Source of the DNA: Hydractinia symbiolongicarpus
Taxonomy: Eukaryota > Cnidaria > Hydrozoa > Anthoathecata > Hydractiniidae
Assembly (NCBI RefSeq): GCF_029227915.1
Contig: NC_079887.1
Coordinates: forward strand, 21,387,650-21,451,649
Direction of reading: 5' to 3'
DNA length: 64,000 nt
Shown piece after piece: positions 35,382 through 45,849 of this stretch (positions are counted from its first letter, which is position 1; every line of letters starts with the position of its first letter). The notes beneath the pieces are model-generated. The model was not told the DNA's origin. It was given only the letters and a program-made list of their open reading frames with translations, and searched no databases. The position numbers and the translations under genes were made by a program.

Positions 35382-35423
35382 TTAGATAGGGACAGTGGAG
35401 ATCTTGCTAATCTATTCATGCGT

Positions 35424-35454
<31 letters not shown>

Positions 35455-36114
35455 AATACTTGTATAATCCTGTTTTAATTTGGGGTCGATGCCCCGTATA
35501 TAGATAGTGTATATTTATGTAACCTTGAATTACGTACACATTTTTTATTTACGAATCTTCTCCAAGTTTAGATAGTATCGACGTTGAAGGTAAAGTGTTA
35601 ATCACCTCGCTTTGCACTCCGAGTGCATAGACGTAAATTACAACCTGCTCTTCTTCGCATTGTTTGCAGGGCAAATGTCCATTTCAGACCTTTGGTAAAC
35701 CACTAGGGGTCTACCGTAAATTATACCCTCATACTTCTAGCCACTATGATATCGATATGACGTTGTTTGCCGCCGAGAATACCGTTGCCGTCAAGAATAA
35801 CGTATCTCTAGAAACAGGGATTTTAATAACAATAATTTAACAACAACTGCTTCTGTTGAATCTATAGCTTCCGTAACAAAAAGAGAGAGAGCACATGCTC
35901 GCAAACAAATATATACAAGGTGCGCAATGCATGTGGACAAGTTTCACAGTTTATACGTAACCGAAAATAAATATATACAAAATATGGTTCGTATTTTTAC
36001 AGTATTGTTGTTTTGCAAGCACCAGATTCCTCTCAATGAAACAATGATGGCGCCGAATGTAATGTTCCATATGTTAAATTTATCGGTCAGCGCTTTTCTT
36101 AAGCCTGGTCTATC
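35221..36114. other. No gene seen
   Basis: Mixed-composition DNA without recognisable frames or repeats. Confidence 0.35.
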
Positions 36115-36690
36115 CTAATAACCCACCTTTTGTTTATATGCTTCAGCATGTTGAAATCTTATTAGTTCTGTGACGATTGGAACATCTACGACGATAACGT
36201 TATCCGGCTTTGCAGCCACGAGATCAGGTTTTAGTTTGATGCCGCCAATAGTGAACACGGGTTCGACAAACACTTGATATTTATTCTTTACTGCAATCTT
36301 TTCGATATAGTCGACAATTGCGTCATGCCTTTTCATTCTTGAAAAATGTGTTTCCCCACCCTCTGACAATGTCTATACTTCTTGTCTACTTTGGGTCCTC
36401 TATTACAATTCTCCAGCGTCGGAAGTCGGCCAATGCGCAACTTTACAAACTCGATATGGCAGTCCCCTGATAATATGGACGTAATGTCCTTTTGCCAAAG
36501 TTGGCGCTGGAGTTATTCCGTAGTTCGCATAATGGTTTACCGTCGATTGTAGTGTACAGCTGGGTGCTTAAGCCAGGGTCTTTATTCAGCGCTTCTTCGG
36601 GTGTAGCTTCACAAAGGATTATCGCGCATTTTTGTTTAAGGGCGTCGGTGGCATGCTCATTTAAGCCGTGAACTTCAGAAATTTTGCTCG
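36115..36690 (-). pseudogene. R2/NeSL-type endonuclease fragment of a second non-LTR element
   Basis: One minus-strand frame (about 36690-36370, partly frameshifted) includes KLRIGRLPTLENCNRGPKV and then CRHC-like residues, the usual lead-in to the CCHC knuckle. The next frame (36369-36115) has RMKRHDAIVDYI, then LKPDLVAAKPDNVIVVDVPI and AYKQKVGYY. This is the PD...(D/E)-x-x...K layout of the restriction-like endonuclease in R2/NeSL-type elements. It is clearly different from the A-E family, which has ELTCPCE at the second position. No RT or UTR remains. Confidence 0.6.
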
Positions 36691-37369
36691 CGCAAGCAAT
36701 TTACGAAATTTCAAGATGTTAGTTGCAATTTGTTTTGATTTGTATGCTTATTTGATGTTCAATAAAAGATCTATTTAATTGTTATTAAAATATTATTTTT
36801 GGCTTCGGAAAGTTTGACCATATACCTTGAAATTTTGATCAAGCAGAAACAAGGAAGAAAAAACTTCGGAAGTATGTCGGTGGCTGTTCAGGGAAATATA
36901 GAATAAATCAAGGTTTCGTTTTTTCCCATCCCAGGATAATCCTCAAGTAATCAGAAGTTTTTCTGAACAAATGAATTGCATACTTGTATACAGGAATACT
37001 TGGTTATTGTTCTAAAATAACCGAATCTTATTAGAATATTTTTTACGAGAAACGTGAGTGCAAAGCTTGGAAACTTTCGTGGTCGTTTAAGTCAGTGGAA
37101 AAGTCGAAAAATCAACATGGTGTCATTTCCAATGGATTAATAAGCTGATAATTTTCCAGCAACAACTAAAGCTAAGTGTTATACTCATGCTAATTTCCTG
37201 GTATATGCATTCCTCACTGGCTATGTAGCTAATAGTCTTAATATTAAAATTACTGCTATATACCTTCTTCACTGGCTATCTCAGCAAAGTCTGAATCATT
37301 CTACGATTTGGAGTTCTTTTTTTCGTTTTTTAATCTCAAGGATATAGCTTTTGCATATTGGTTTTACTT
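36691..37369. other. No gene seen
   Basis: AT-rich, no recognisable feature. Confidence 0.35.
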
Positions 37370-37640
37370 TCAAGTGGTGTTGTTCCATAATGACACGCAC
37401 TCTTGATGCTGGTGTGGTCTCACACTACTATATGTGTTTCTCAACATATTGAACTCAGGGTGAATGCTCTTCCCGCCTTGTCCACCATGCAATCCCAAAC
37501 CGATCTTCCATTTTGAAATAAAATCTACAACGTGATTTTCCAGCCTGTGTAGTTTGGGTGTAATAGATTCACCTGGGAAGGTTTTCATCAAAAAATGCAT
37601 CAAAGTTTTGATAGGTGTATCTGAAATAAAAAAAAGTCTT
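37370..37640 (-). pseudogene. Transposon-derived ORF C-terminal fragment
   Basis: Minus-strand frame with PKLHRLENHVVDFISKWK, GLGLHGGQGGKSIHPEFN and LRNTYSS. This pattern (LExHVV-x-W-x-GLG-GEQG-ESIH-FN-LRRTY) is one I associate with a repetitive, probably transposon-encoded protein of cnidarian genomes. Only the tail is present and I cannot name the family. Confidence 0.4.
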
Positions 37641-37689
37641 AAAAAAATTGACAGGAATTTTTACTAAAGATCCAAACCCCAAAGCAGTC

Positions 37690-38193
37690 GCAATCAATAT
37701 AGAAATTATTGCGGAGATGTTGCCAAGGCAAAGGCATTTAGCACGGCAAGGAAAAGACACAGCAAAGGCAGGCAAGAAACAGGAGAAGGAAAGGCAAGGG
37801 TAGGCGAGGCGAGGCATGGGAGGCACAGGCAAGGCACCACAAAAGCCATAGGATGGGTAAGAAAAGGCACGGTAAGAGCTGACAAGGCAAGTAAATGGCA
37901 AGGCAGGGGCAGGCCTTAATAGAACCTCTCCCCCTACAACTCAAAGATTACGTACATTTAATATCTCTAAGGTATATATTAGTCCAGGAACATAGAAAAT
38001 ACTTCAAATTAAATACAAATTATATCTACAAAAAAAAGTTCGATGGGCAACATTTAATTTTGTTGAATTTGGGGTATTTAAATATTACCTGGCCGTTGTT
38101 AGATGCATAATTAGGTTTCCTAGCTCCGTCCAGGATTCGAACCCGGATATCTCATTTGCATCAGTGTCATAGCCATTAGATTAGCGGGGCATA
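37690..38193 (-). mobile_element. tRNA-derived SINE-like repeat, copy 2
   Basis: Inverted relative to 12900-13585. The tRNA-like head (38193-38120 on minus) starts GCCCCGC, has the B-box GGTTCGAATCC and ends GACGGAGC. Compared with copy 1, acceptor position 5 changes C:G to T:A on both sides, so pairing is kept. The CCTTGCC-rich tail is at 37920-37730. Confidence 0.6.
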
Positions 38194-38658
38194 AAATTAT
38201 TCAGTGTCTTAAGTAAAAACGGCATATCGAAAAAATATACGCATTTTTATAAGAACAATTTCATAAGAGAGGAGCTCTCAAATTTTTCCAAAAATAAAAA
38301 CAAAATAAAAACAGATTCAGGCTCAAGTAATTTTTGTTAAATTTTCCTTTTTTAATTAAAAAAATTATTTTGATATAAATGAATGACACCTATAAAAGTG
38401 AAACAAAAAGAAATTTCAACACTTTATGGATTAATATTCTCTTAAAAATGTTTACAAATTTTATTTTATTATAAGTTAAGGGGGTGCTAATTTTTTATTT
38501 AAAAAAAGGCGCTTATTAAATAAAATCAAGGACACCACAATATTTAGTTTTTATTTCCCTCTAAATAAAACAATGACAGTAATAAATCTAACAAAAATGT
38601 ATGTATCAAAGAAAGATGGCTAAACTACACGCTCTTTTTTATAAGAATAACTTCTTTC
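38194..38658. other. AT-rich DNA, no gene seen
   Basis: A- and T-rich, no recognisable feature. Confidence 0.35.
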
Positions 38659-39545
38659 GGTGATGCGGTTTCGTCATAATGCGGTTTCGTCATTATGCGG
38701 TTTCATCATTATGCGGTTTCGTCATTATACGGTTTCATCATTATGCGATTTTGTCTTTATGCAAGTTTTGTGCATTTTTCTTAAATGCTCTACTGGGTTA
38801 AGTATTTCATTCGAGACCACTGGCACTGCGAGCTCCCCCTCTTCTTCTGGAGGTAACCAACATATTCCTTTCTTCCTGGGGAGAACAAAACCTAGCACTA
38901 TTTTGATCAGCATTTAATGAGAGAAAGCTGTTTGTTAACGCTGTATTATGACTTTCAAAGAGAAAGGAGAGAAAGGGGCGGAAAAAGCGCCTAAATACGA
39001 AACCGCATAATGACGAATCCGCATAACTGAATGAAGAAACCTCATAACCAAATTACCTAACTGCATAATCAATCGACGTAACCACATAACCAAACAACAT
39101 ATTCTGTTGGGCGCCCCAGCCAGGTACACAAGTCCTGGCGCACAGATTGTTGCCTGCTTTAGTTTACATTTGTTCCCTTAGGAATTATTCTAACATTTAT
39201 CCGTTTAAGGATAGTGGACTTTTTATGTTCTTTTTTATTAGTGTTTTGTGCTTTACCACTGTTTTACGCGTCCTGTTTGATGGTCAATGTTTTTTTTCTG
39301 AGAGAATCCTTGTTAAAAGGGAGGGTTTTGCTATTATGCAGAATCTTCAGAGAGTTACAACCTCTATAATATCTCACCAGCCGCCATTAGACAAGCTATA
39401 TCACAACAGCCAGCTGTTTTGACACTTTATCATAACCGAACTAAGCAACCACACAACCGAATCACAACATTGCATAACTGATTAGGGCAATCACATAACC
39501 AAATATTAGAATCGGATAACCAAATAAAAAGATCTCAGAGTTTGC
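38659..39545. repeat. Minisatellite arrays, partly inverted
   Basis: About six units of roughly 16 bp (ATGCGGTTTCGTCATT) at 38659-38760. Related but degenerate units in the opposite orientation (AAACCGCATAATGACG, CATAACCAAAT) lie at 38990-39090 and resume at 39425-39545. The inverted arms could fold back. The gap between the second and third blocks is filled by the retrotransposon tail at 39105-39422. Confidence 0.75.
39105..39422 (+). mobile_element. Retrotransposon 3' UTR fragment inside the minisatellite
   Basis: Matches the end of the B/D-type 3' UTR: CAGGTACACAAGTCCTGGCGCA, CCTTGTTAAAAGGGAGGG, an AGAG...CTCT hairpin and the terminal hairpin ACAG-CCAG-CTGT (39406-39417). An extreme 5' truncation that landed in repeat DNA. 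Confidence 0.65.
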
Positions 39546-40059
39546 CGAATGCTTTATCCGCATAAGAAAGTCATGGCATTCCTATTTCGTTGATTATTAT
39601 CTCTGGGAAGAAAAACATAAACATGCTGTAAATGCGTAACAGTATACTAAAATGTGTGTGAACATCTCATTAGACTAAATTTTCTCATATATACATATAA
39701 CTATAATAAATTAGAACAAATTAACAAAAAATAAACAAAACCACTTTCCTCCCCTCCCTCCGCTATAACCGCCTCCACTCCTCTTCATGCTCATCCTTCC
39801 CCTTTGGTCGTCCTCCTGGGTGTACACGCAAACACCGCCTGACGCCTTCCAGGACCTGTATTTTTGGGAGCTTATTAAAGCGCCAATGACTGTTTTTTTG
39901 CACAGAAGTCCCGAAAGGCGTCCCAAATCAACCTTCTTAGTTTCTAATTCCTAAATGAATGAAAAATTACTTATGGAAATACAACATTCTTTACTACCAT
40001 AAAAATGTAAACTTAGTAAACTTTTTATCTAATACTACATATCTAATCGCATTTACCTT
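39546..40059. other. No gene seen
   Basis: AT-rich with a G-poor stretch. The minus-strand Gly/Arg-rich frame at 39711-39926 has no support as a gene. Confidence 0.35.
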
Positions 40060-40071
40060 TTAGATGATACA

Positions 40072-41317
40072 ATGGCCAAGGTAAGGTTACTTCGCAGAGG
40101 TGAGCGGAATAGGAAAAAACATTGGAAAATCTCGAATGCACGCCAGGCTTTCTCTAAGAATCCTTATCAGGCTGGGAAAAATATTTTAGATCCTAAATGT
40201 TCAATAAAACTTTAAGTTATTTTTCAAGCTTGTCTTTAAACAAGCTTGAAAAATGTCTTTTATTCCTGTGAAATGGAGAATTGCATCAGAAGTTTACATA
40301 CCTAAAAACAACACACCTTGTCCATCCAACATAAAGGATTTTCGCCCCACAGCTCTTCTGAATGTTGAAGGAAAGCTCTTTTTTAGTTTGATTTCCAAGC
40401 GGTTAGAATCGCATATTATAAAGAAAAACAAGTTCATTAATACTTCCATTCAAAAATATTGTATGGAAAAAGTTCCGCGTTGCTGGGAACACATGTCTCT
40501 TGTTTGGTCCACACTTAAGAATGCGAAGGCACAACATACTTCACTTTCAGCCATATGGCTTGATATTGCTAATGCGTACCCTTCAGTTCCGCACAAGCTG
40601 ATTTTTATGGCTCTCAGACGCTATTGTGTACCAGAATTCTGGATAGGGCTCATACAGCTATACTACGACAGCCTGTGGAGTAAGTCTTTTTCGGCTTCTG
40701 CTCCATCCAGTTGGCATCAACACTGTAGGGGAATTTTTATCGGCTGTACACTTTCCATTATACTATTTCTTGCAGCTATAAACGTTATTATTGAGTATGT
40801 GTGTGTTACCCCCAGCCTTATTGATACTAAAGGTAATAAAAACAAAATCCCCGACCAACCCCCAATAAAAGATTTTATGGATGATATATTCTTAATGTCC
40901 ACGTCAATTCCAAGTACTCAAAATTTATTAAACAGGTGTACAACAACTCTTGATTGGATAGGCATGTCGTTTAGGCCTTCTAAATCACGCAGCATTGTTA
41001 TTGATAAGGGAAAAGTCGTCCAAAGTTCACCGTTTACAGTTGGCAGCGAAAAAATTCCATCCATTTATTCTAATCCAATTAGGTTTTTAGGCAAAACCAT
41101 TAACTCATCCTTGTCTGATTCTGCTGCATTACAAGAATTTCTAAATGATGCCGAAGACAAACTTATGGCTATAGACAGGTCCTTTCATAAAGGGGTCCAT
41201 AAGGTTTGGTTTTTACACCATGTGGTAATTCCCAGAATCCGCTGGTCATTATTAATTTATGAAGTTTCTCTATCTACTATCACAAAACTAGAGCAAAGAT
41301 TTTCTTTTTTTCATTAG
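40072..41317 (+). pseudogene. Non-LTR reverse transcriptase, copy E
   Basis: The 40072-40215 frame (MAKVRLLRRGERNRKKHW, then FSKNPYQAGKNIL) matches the basic region that precedes RT domains in this kind of element. It stops at 40213-40215 before a 33 bp hairpin. The 40253 frame carries the RT: VYIPKN, FRPTALLNVEGKLFFSLI, first catalytic Asp in WLDIANAYPSVPH (residue about 104), GCTLSIILF (about 164), and the active-site motif FMDD (about 208-210; the common motif is YADD), then MSFRPSKSRS and a thumb with FLGKTI. Family knowledge: such RTs copy element RNA at a nicked chromosomal site. The frame shifts in a T-run near 41310 and continues in the next entry. Confidence 0.88.
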
Positions 41318-42545
41318 GAAATGGTTAAAACTACATCATTCAATTTCCAACATTTCCTTATATTTCTCGACATCGCCTTGTCCTCTTCCCCTGAAAAGTC
41401 TTGCATGTGTTCTTAAATCTGCCAAAATCAGTGGACATCTGTTACTAAGAGATTCTGTCGATCCTTGTGTGTCTAAGTACGTACCAGATTTAAAAGCTGG
41501 AAATTGGAAAGTTAGTGAGGCAGTTCTTTCGGCGGATAGTCAGCTCAATTTCAAAAGGATTTTAGGTTTGCATGAGACTGGTCGAGCTGGCTTAGGGCTC
41601 TTAGACCACAAAAGTATACCACCAAAAGGCACTTATGCTTACCGAAAGCTTGTTTCCAATATCATTGAAGAAAATGAAGAAGATATCTACCATGCCAGAG
41701 CTGTACAGTTGCATTTGCAAGGCAATTGGACAAAATGGTGCTCTTATGTGAAAAATGATTTGTCTTGGAGAAGAATTCTTTCACTGCCACAATGTCTAAC
41801 TTCTTTTTGTATAGGGGCAACCTACGACACCCTTCCCTCTCCAACCAATCTTGTGAGATGGGGAATTGAGAAAGACAAAAGTTGCATTCTGTGCAAGAAA
41901 CCATCCTCAAATGTCTCTCACATATTGGGTGCCTGTAGGACCTTCCTTACGCAGGGTAGATCCACATACCGTCATGACTCGGTTTTAATAGTTTTGGTTA
42001 AGGCATTAAAAGAGTTTTTGGTAACATATGAACCTCTTAAGGTTTCCAAGTTCAACAAAATTAATTTCATTCTGGCCGGTCAATCACCGTCTAAGAAGAG
42101 GCATACAAAGTGTCCAGGCCTTCTTCACCTTGCTTCCGATTGGAAAGTACTGTCAGATTTAGATTCCGTTTTAGTTGTTCCACCATACATTGCAATAACA
42201 CAACTACGCCCAGACGTGTTATTAATATCCAGTTCTTCCAAAACTGTAATTATGGTAGAACTGACTTGTCCATGTGAAGAGAACACGGAATATAGGCACA
42301 AACGAAAGCTTAACAAATATTCTTCACTTTGTTATGCTATGAAAAACAATGGATGGATCGTGCATTTCTTTGCCATTGAGGTGGGTGCAAGGGGTTTCTG
42401 TTCAGAATCAGTAAGGACCTGTTTCCGTCGCCTTGGTTTCCCTAACAAGCCTTTACGTTCCCTATTAAAATCCCTAACTTTTACCTCCATGAGTGCTTCT
42501 TTTTACATCTGGATGTCTCGAAATTCTACCACTTGGGTTGAGCCT
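41310..42545 (+). pseudogene. Thumb, CCHC knuckle and restriction-like endonuclease, copy E
   Basis: Open from the frameshift near 41310 to beyond 42545. It contains KISGHLLLRDSVDP, YDTLPSPTNLVRW, a zinc knuckle CILC...HILGAC (C-x2-C-x9-H-x4-C, about 41884-41937), then the nuclease motifs LRPDVL (Asp codon 42213-42215), VELTCPCEE (Glu codon 42258-42260) and RKLNKY, followed by EVGARGFC and FYIWMSRNS. Family knowledge: the PD...E...K restriction-like endonuclease cuts target DNA to prime reverse transcription. All three nuclease motifs look intact. A 22-25 bp deletion relative to copy A near 42547 shifts the frame, so the USP is not reached in frame. Confidence 0.85.
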
Positions 42546-42689
42546 GAATCATTCCTGAAGTTTCTTCTGTTACAAATATGGAATGTAAGAAATCAAATAC
42601 ACCTGAGAAATCTTCCGCAAGTCACACAAAACTTGTACAATCAAAAAACCCGAAAAACTTGCTACAAGGTCTTCCAACATAACAGTCGC

Positions 42690-43524
42690 ATTGCCATCTA
42701 ACCCTGATTTTAGGAATAGCGGTCTAAAAAACTTGGGAAACACATGTTATGCAAACTCCTGCAATCTTACAATGTTTTTATAACCTTCCAAAAGTTAAAG
42801 AAGCCATTTCTGTCAGCAAAACAACCTCAAAGTTTCCCATTTTTTGCGTGCTATGAAACATCATATCTCAGCTGCGAAGGGAAGTGCATTTAATATCTTT
42901 GCTCAGCACGACGTCCCCGAGGTTCTTGAATATCCCCTACCTGGTCTATCATTAGACTTTCCATTTCTTGGAAGTCGTTTTAGTATTGGCATCAAGACAT
43001 CAACCACTTGCAATTCATGTCATATTACCAGCTCCTTAGAAGTTATAGCACCACGCATCCAACTTTCTCTGCACCCTACGTTACAATCTTCCTTAGATAA
43101 TTTCTTTGAAAGCGAGGAGTTGTCAGACACCAATGCCTACTTCTGCCATGTTTGCAACGCTCATCAAACTGCTCTAGTTGAAAAAGAGGTAGTGTCGTGC
43201 GGTTACCATCTCATTTTACAGCTAAAACGTTTTGCCAGTGCCAACGGCCTTGTGTCAAAAATTACCTCTTGTATTACTGCTTACCCTGGTGCCCTTTCCA
43301 TACCTTTTACCGTAGATAGAGAAGTGAAATTTCGTAAAAATTTTCAATTAAGGGCTATTATCAACCATTGCGGCAACTTAAATAATGGTCACTACACAAC
43401 CATAGCCTTCGACCAAATGTTTAACAGGTGAATACATTGTAACGATAAAGCAATAATTTTCTGTGATGCCCGCCTTATTAACAGTCACGAGTCATATGTT
43501 TTCTTTCTGGAAGAGCTGAGATAA
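42690..43524 (+). pseudogene. USP (C19) deubiquitinase domain, copy E
   Basis: LKNLGNTCYANS (about 42724-42760) is followed by a 4-base insertion that breaks the Cys box frame. About 45 bases present in copy A are missing near 42835. From 42844 the body is open: MKHHISAAKG, AQHDVPEVLEY, CNSCHITSS and YFCHVCNAH (zinc ribbon), LILQLKRF, INHCGNLNNGHYTT (His box) and, after a nonsense TGG to TGA change at 43429-43431, HCNDKAI. The C-terminus ends VFFLEELR at the stop 43522-43524. The catalytic Cys, His and Asn/Asp positions are all kept, which argues that the ancestral domain was active. Confidence 0.88.
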
Positions 43525-44165
43525 GAATATTTTAACCACAATGAGTCAGCAAGGGGGCTTGACTACACTCAGTCTTGTCTTTGAAGAGTGACGACTCCAC
43601 TTATTACCCCAGTCAAAAATAAAAACAAAATCAAATAAAAATTAAGTTAGCAAGGGGGTTTGATCATGCTAGGTCTTGTCTTCGGAGAGTGACGACTCCA
43701 CTTATTACCCCAGTTAAAAAAAATATTAGCAGGGGGGTTTGATCACACATGATCTTGTCTTTGGAGAGTAACGACTCCACTTATTACCTGAGTTAAAAAC
43801 AATAGCACAGTTGAACAGAAAGTGGTCAAAGTTTACTTTAGGAAGATAGGGATGTCTAGTTTCTGCTGATGACCGTCCGCGGACCTCTTCGAGGTGACCC
43901 AGCTAGACATCCAGGGTACTTAGGTTCAGAAATATGGGTAGAAACCTACCTGCCCTTGGTTAAAGTTCTGTTCATCTTTTCAAATGTGTTGTGTCCTTTT
44001 TATTTTTTTTTATTTTTTTTTAATTAATTCCTTGTAAAAAGGGAGAATTGTTCTTTTTGAGGCATGTTCTCTAGAGGAGTACAACCTCTAGTTTATTTCC
44101 AAAGACCTAACAGGTTGAGTTCATCATTGCGGTGGCTTGCCACCTCTTTGTAAATTATTTTCTTT
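43525..44165 (+). promoter_or_regulatory. Copy E 3' UTR: three structured units and terminal hairpin
   Basis: Units at 43547-43613 (GACT/AGTC; GAGT-GACG-ACTC), 43648-43715 (GATC/GGTC; same second hairpin) and 43727-43795 (GATCA/TGATC; GAGT-AACG-ACTC), each inside a GGGG...ACCCC or ACCTG outer pairing with CTTGTCTTTG between the hairpins. Further on come small hairpins at 43870-43920, AGAGG...CCTCT near 44073-44091 and GGTGG-CTTG-CCACC at 44131-44144. Confidence 0.65.
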
Positions 44166-44847
44166 CTTTTTTCTCCTTTTTTTATTTGTGAAAAATTTTG
44201 GTTCAATTCAAATGCATCCGATGTTTCCTCCAACATCAAAAAATTACGATGTTGGATGCATTTGAGCCGGCCTAATACATACACAGGAAATAGTAAAAAA
44301 GCAACTCTATGACTCGAACTATCTATAACTCGAACGATTTTCAATTCCCTGTGCGAGTTCGAATTGTATAGAGTCTGTCAATATTTTTTGTAAAATCGGA
44401 AAATTAATCAGAATACCTTACTGTAATACTATACTAAGAAAAACAATAAAAAGAATCACTGAATCCACTTTTAAATGTAAATTAATAGAAAAAGAGCACA
44501 GAGACAAGTTGCAAGTCACAAAAGGGTGCGTAATTGTTGAAAACCAGGTAACAGACACGTGGGAACACTAAACTTTTGAACAAAATATAATGAAAACTAT
44601 GTAACAAGCCATATTAATTTTAGTAATTTTAATCTTTAACCTTAAAAAATATTTTCAAAGTAAAGTACAAAATGTATAAAATGATGAGAGACTGAAAGGC
44701 TATAACGACAACTTGCTCTGATACTCTTATCACTAATTAGTATATGTAATCGCACGTTTACAAGTGCAATTAGGAAATAATCGAACGAGTATTTTTTTTT
44801 GCTTAGGATAAATTAAAAAAGCAAAAAAAATACGAGTTCGATTAGAA

Positions 44848-45594
44848 CATCGCTGGAATTATCTGCACGCGTTAGGAGCAATTGATGGAAAACATATTAC
44901 AATTAAAAAGCCCGATAATGGTGGATCATTTTATTTCAATTACAAGAAAACCCATTCAATTATCTTAATGGCAATAACAGGTCCGGATTGCCAGTGTTTA
45001 TGGGCGGATGTAGGTTCAAACGGCAGAACAAATGACGGGGGAGTTTGGAACAAATCGCAGCTATGGTCATCTATTGAGGATGAGTTGTTGAACTTCCAAA
45101 AAATAAGTCAATTTCAGATGCATATCCTAATATGACATTCGTTTTTTTGGGAGATGACGCTTTTGCACTTAAAACATATATGATGAAATCATATTCCCCA
45201 AAACAATCTGACTGTCGATAGAAGAATTTATAACTACAGACAGCCGTGCAAGACGAATTTCTGAGAATCTTTTTGGAATATTGGTAAACAAATGGCGAAT
45301 ACATCACGCCAAAATTCCACTTTTCCAAAACGAGTCGAAAATATCATTCTGACAACGCTAGCCCTTCACAATATGCTATGTAAGAGCCAAACATCGCAGA
45401 ATACCTATCGCCCGAACGTCTTAGTGGATTCATTTGACGACGAGGGCTATTTAATAGGAGGAGAATGGCGAGAAGAAAATGATTTGGAACACTTTCATCC
45501 TTTGCAAGTTAAGTTGTGGTTCAATGATAGTGGAAGTATACAAAACTTTTTCGATGGAAAACTTTTTTTAAACAACAAGAGTAATATGTACTAG
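44848..45594 (+). pseudogene. PIF/Harbinger transposase
   Basis: Motifs in order: HRWNYLHALGAIDGKH (first catalytic Asp in AIDGKH), FYFNYKKTHSIILMAI, ADVGSNGRTNDGGVW (second Asp), a stop near 45130, then RRISENLFGILVNKWRI (third acidic residue, Glu, near 45265) and, after a frameshift near 45310, VENIILTTLALHNML. The C-terminal frame ends at 45592. The N-terminal third of the domain is missing or unrecognisable, so the copy is inactive. Confidence 0.8.
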
Positions 45595-45849
45595 TATATA
45601 TTCCTATTCATAAACAAAGTAAAATGCGTTTTGGTTTGAGTAAAATAGAGCTAAATTTAAACAAATAAAGTAGGTGTTTTTCCTTTCTTTTCCCTTACTT
45701 AATTCCTCAGCATAGCACTGTAAGGTCCGTGATAACTTGGACTACTAAAAAATGAAACGTTTCCTGTAGAATTTCCAGGTGTTCCATGTTGCAAAATTAA
45801 AACAGTGCCACTTCCGGAATATATATTGTTGTTGTTAATTTCATCCATA

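Larger units (their letters stand above)
40060..44165 (+). mobile_element. RT-RLE-USP retrotransposon, copy E (longest)
   Basis: The only copy with an RT core. Order: short basic segment before the RT (40072-40215), RT (40253-41317), thumb and linker, CCHC knuckle and endonuclease (to 42545), USP (42690-43524), 3' UTR with three structured units, and terminal hairpin ending near 44165. No poly(A) tail is present; the end is TTTGTAAATTA as in copy C. No LTRs. The 5' end is uncertain and a hairpin at 40218-40250 interrupts the region before the RT. Confidence 0.85.

Noticed and set aside
39711-39926. Gly/Arg-rich minus-strand frame.
   Set aside because: No splice or start context, and composition alone explains it.
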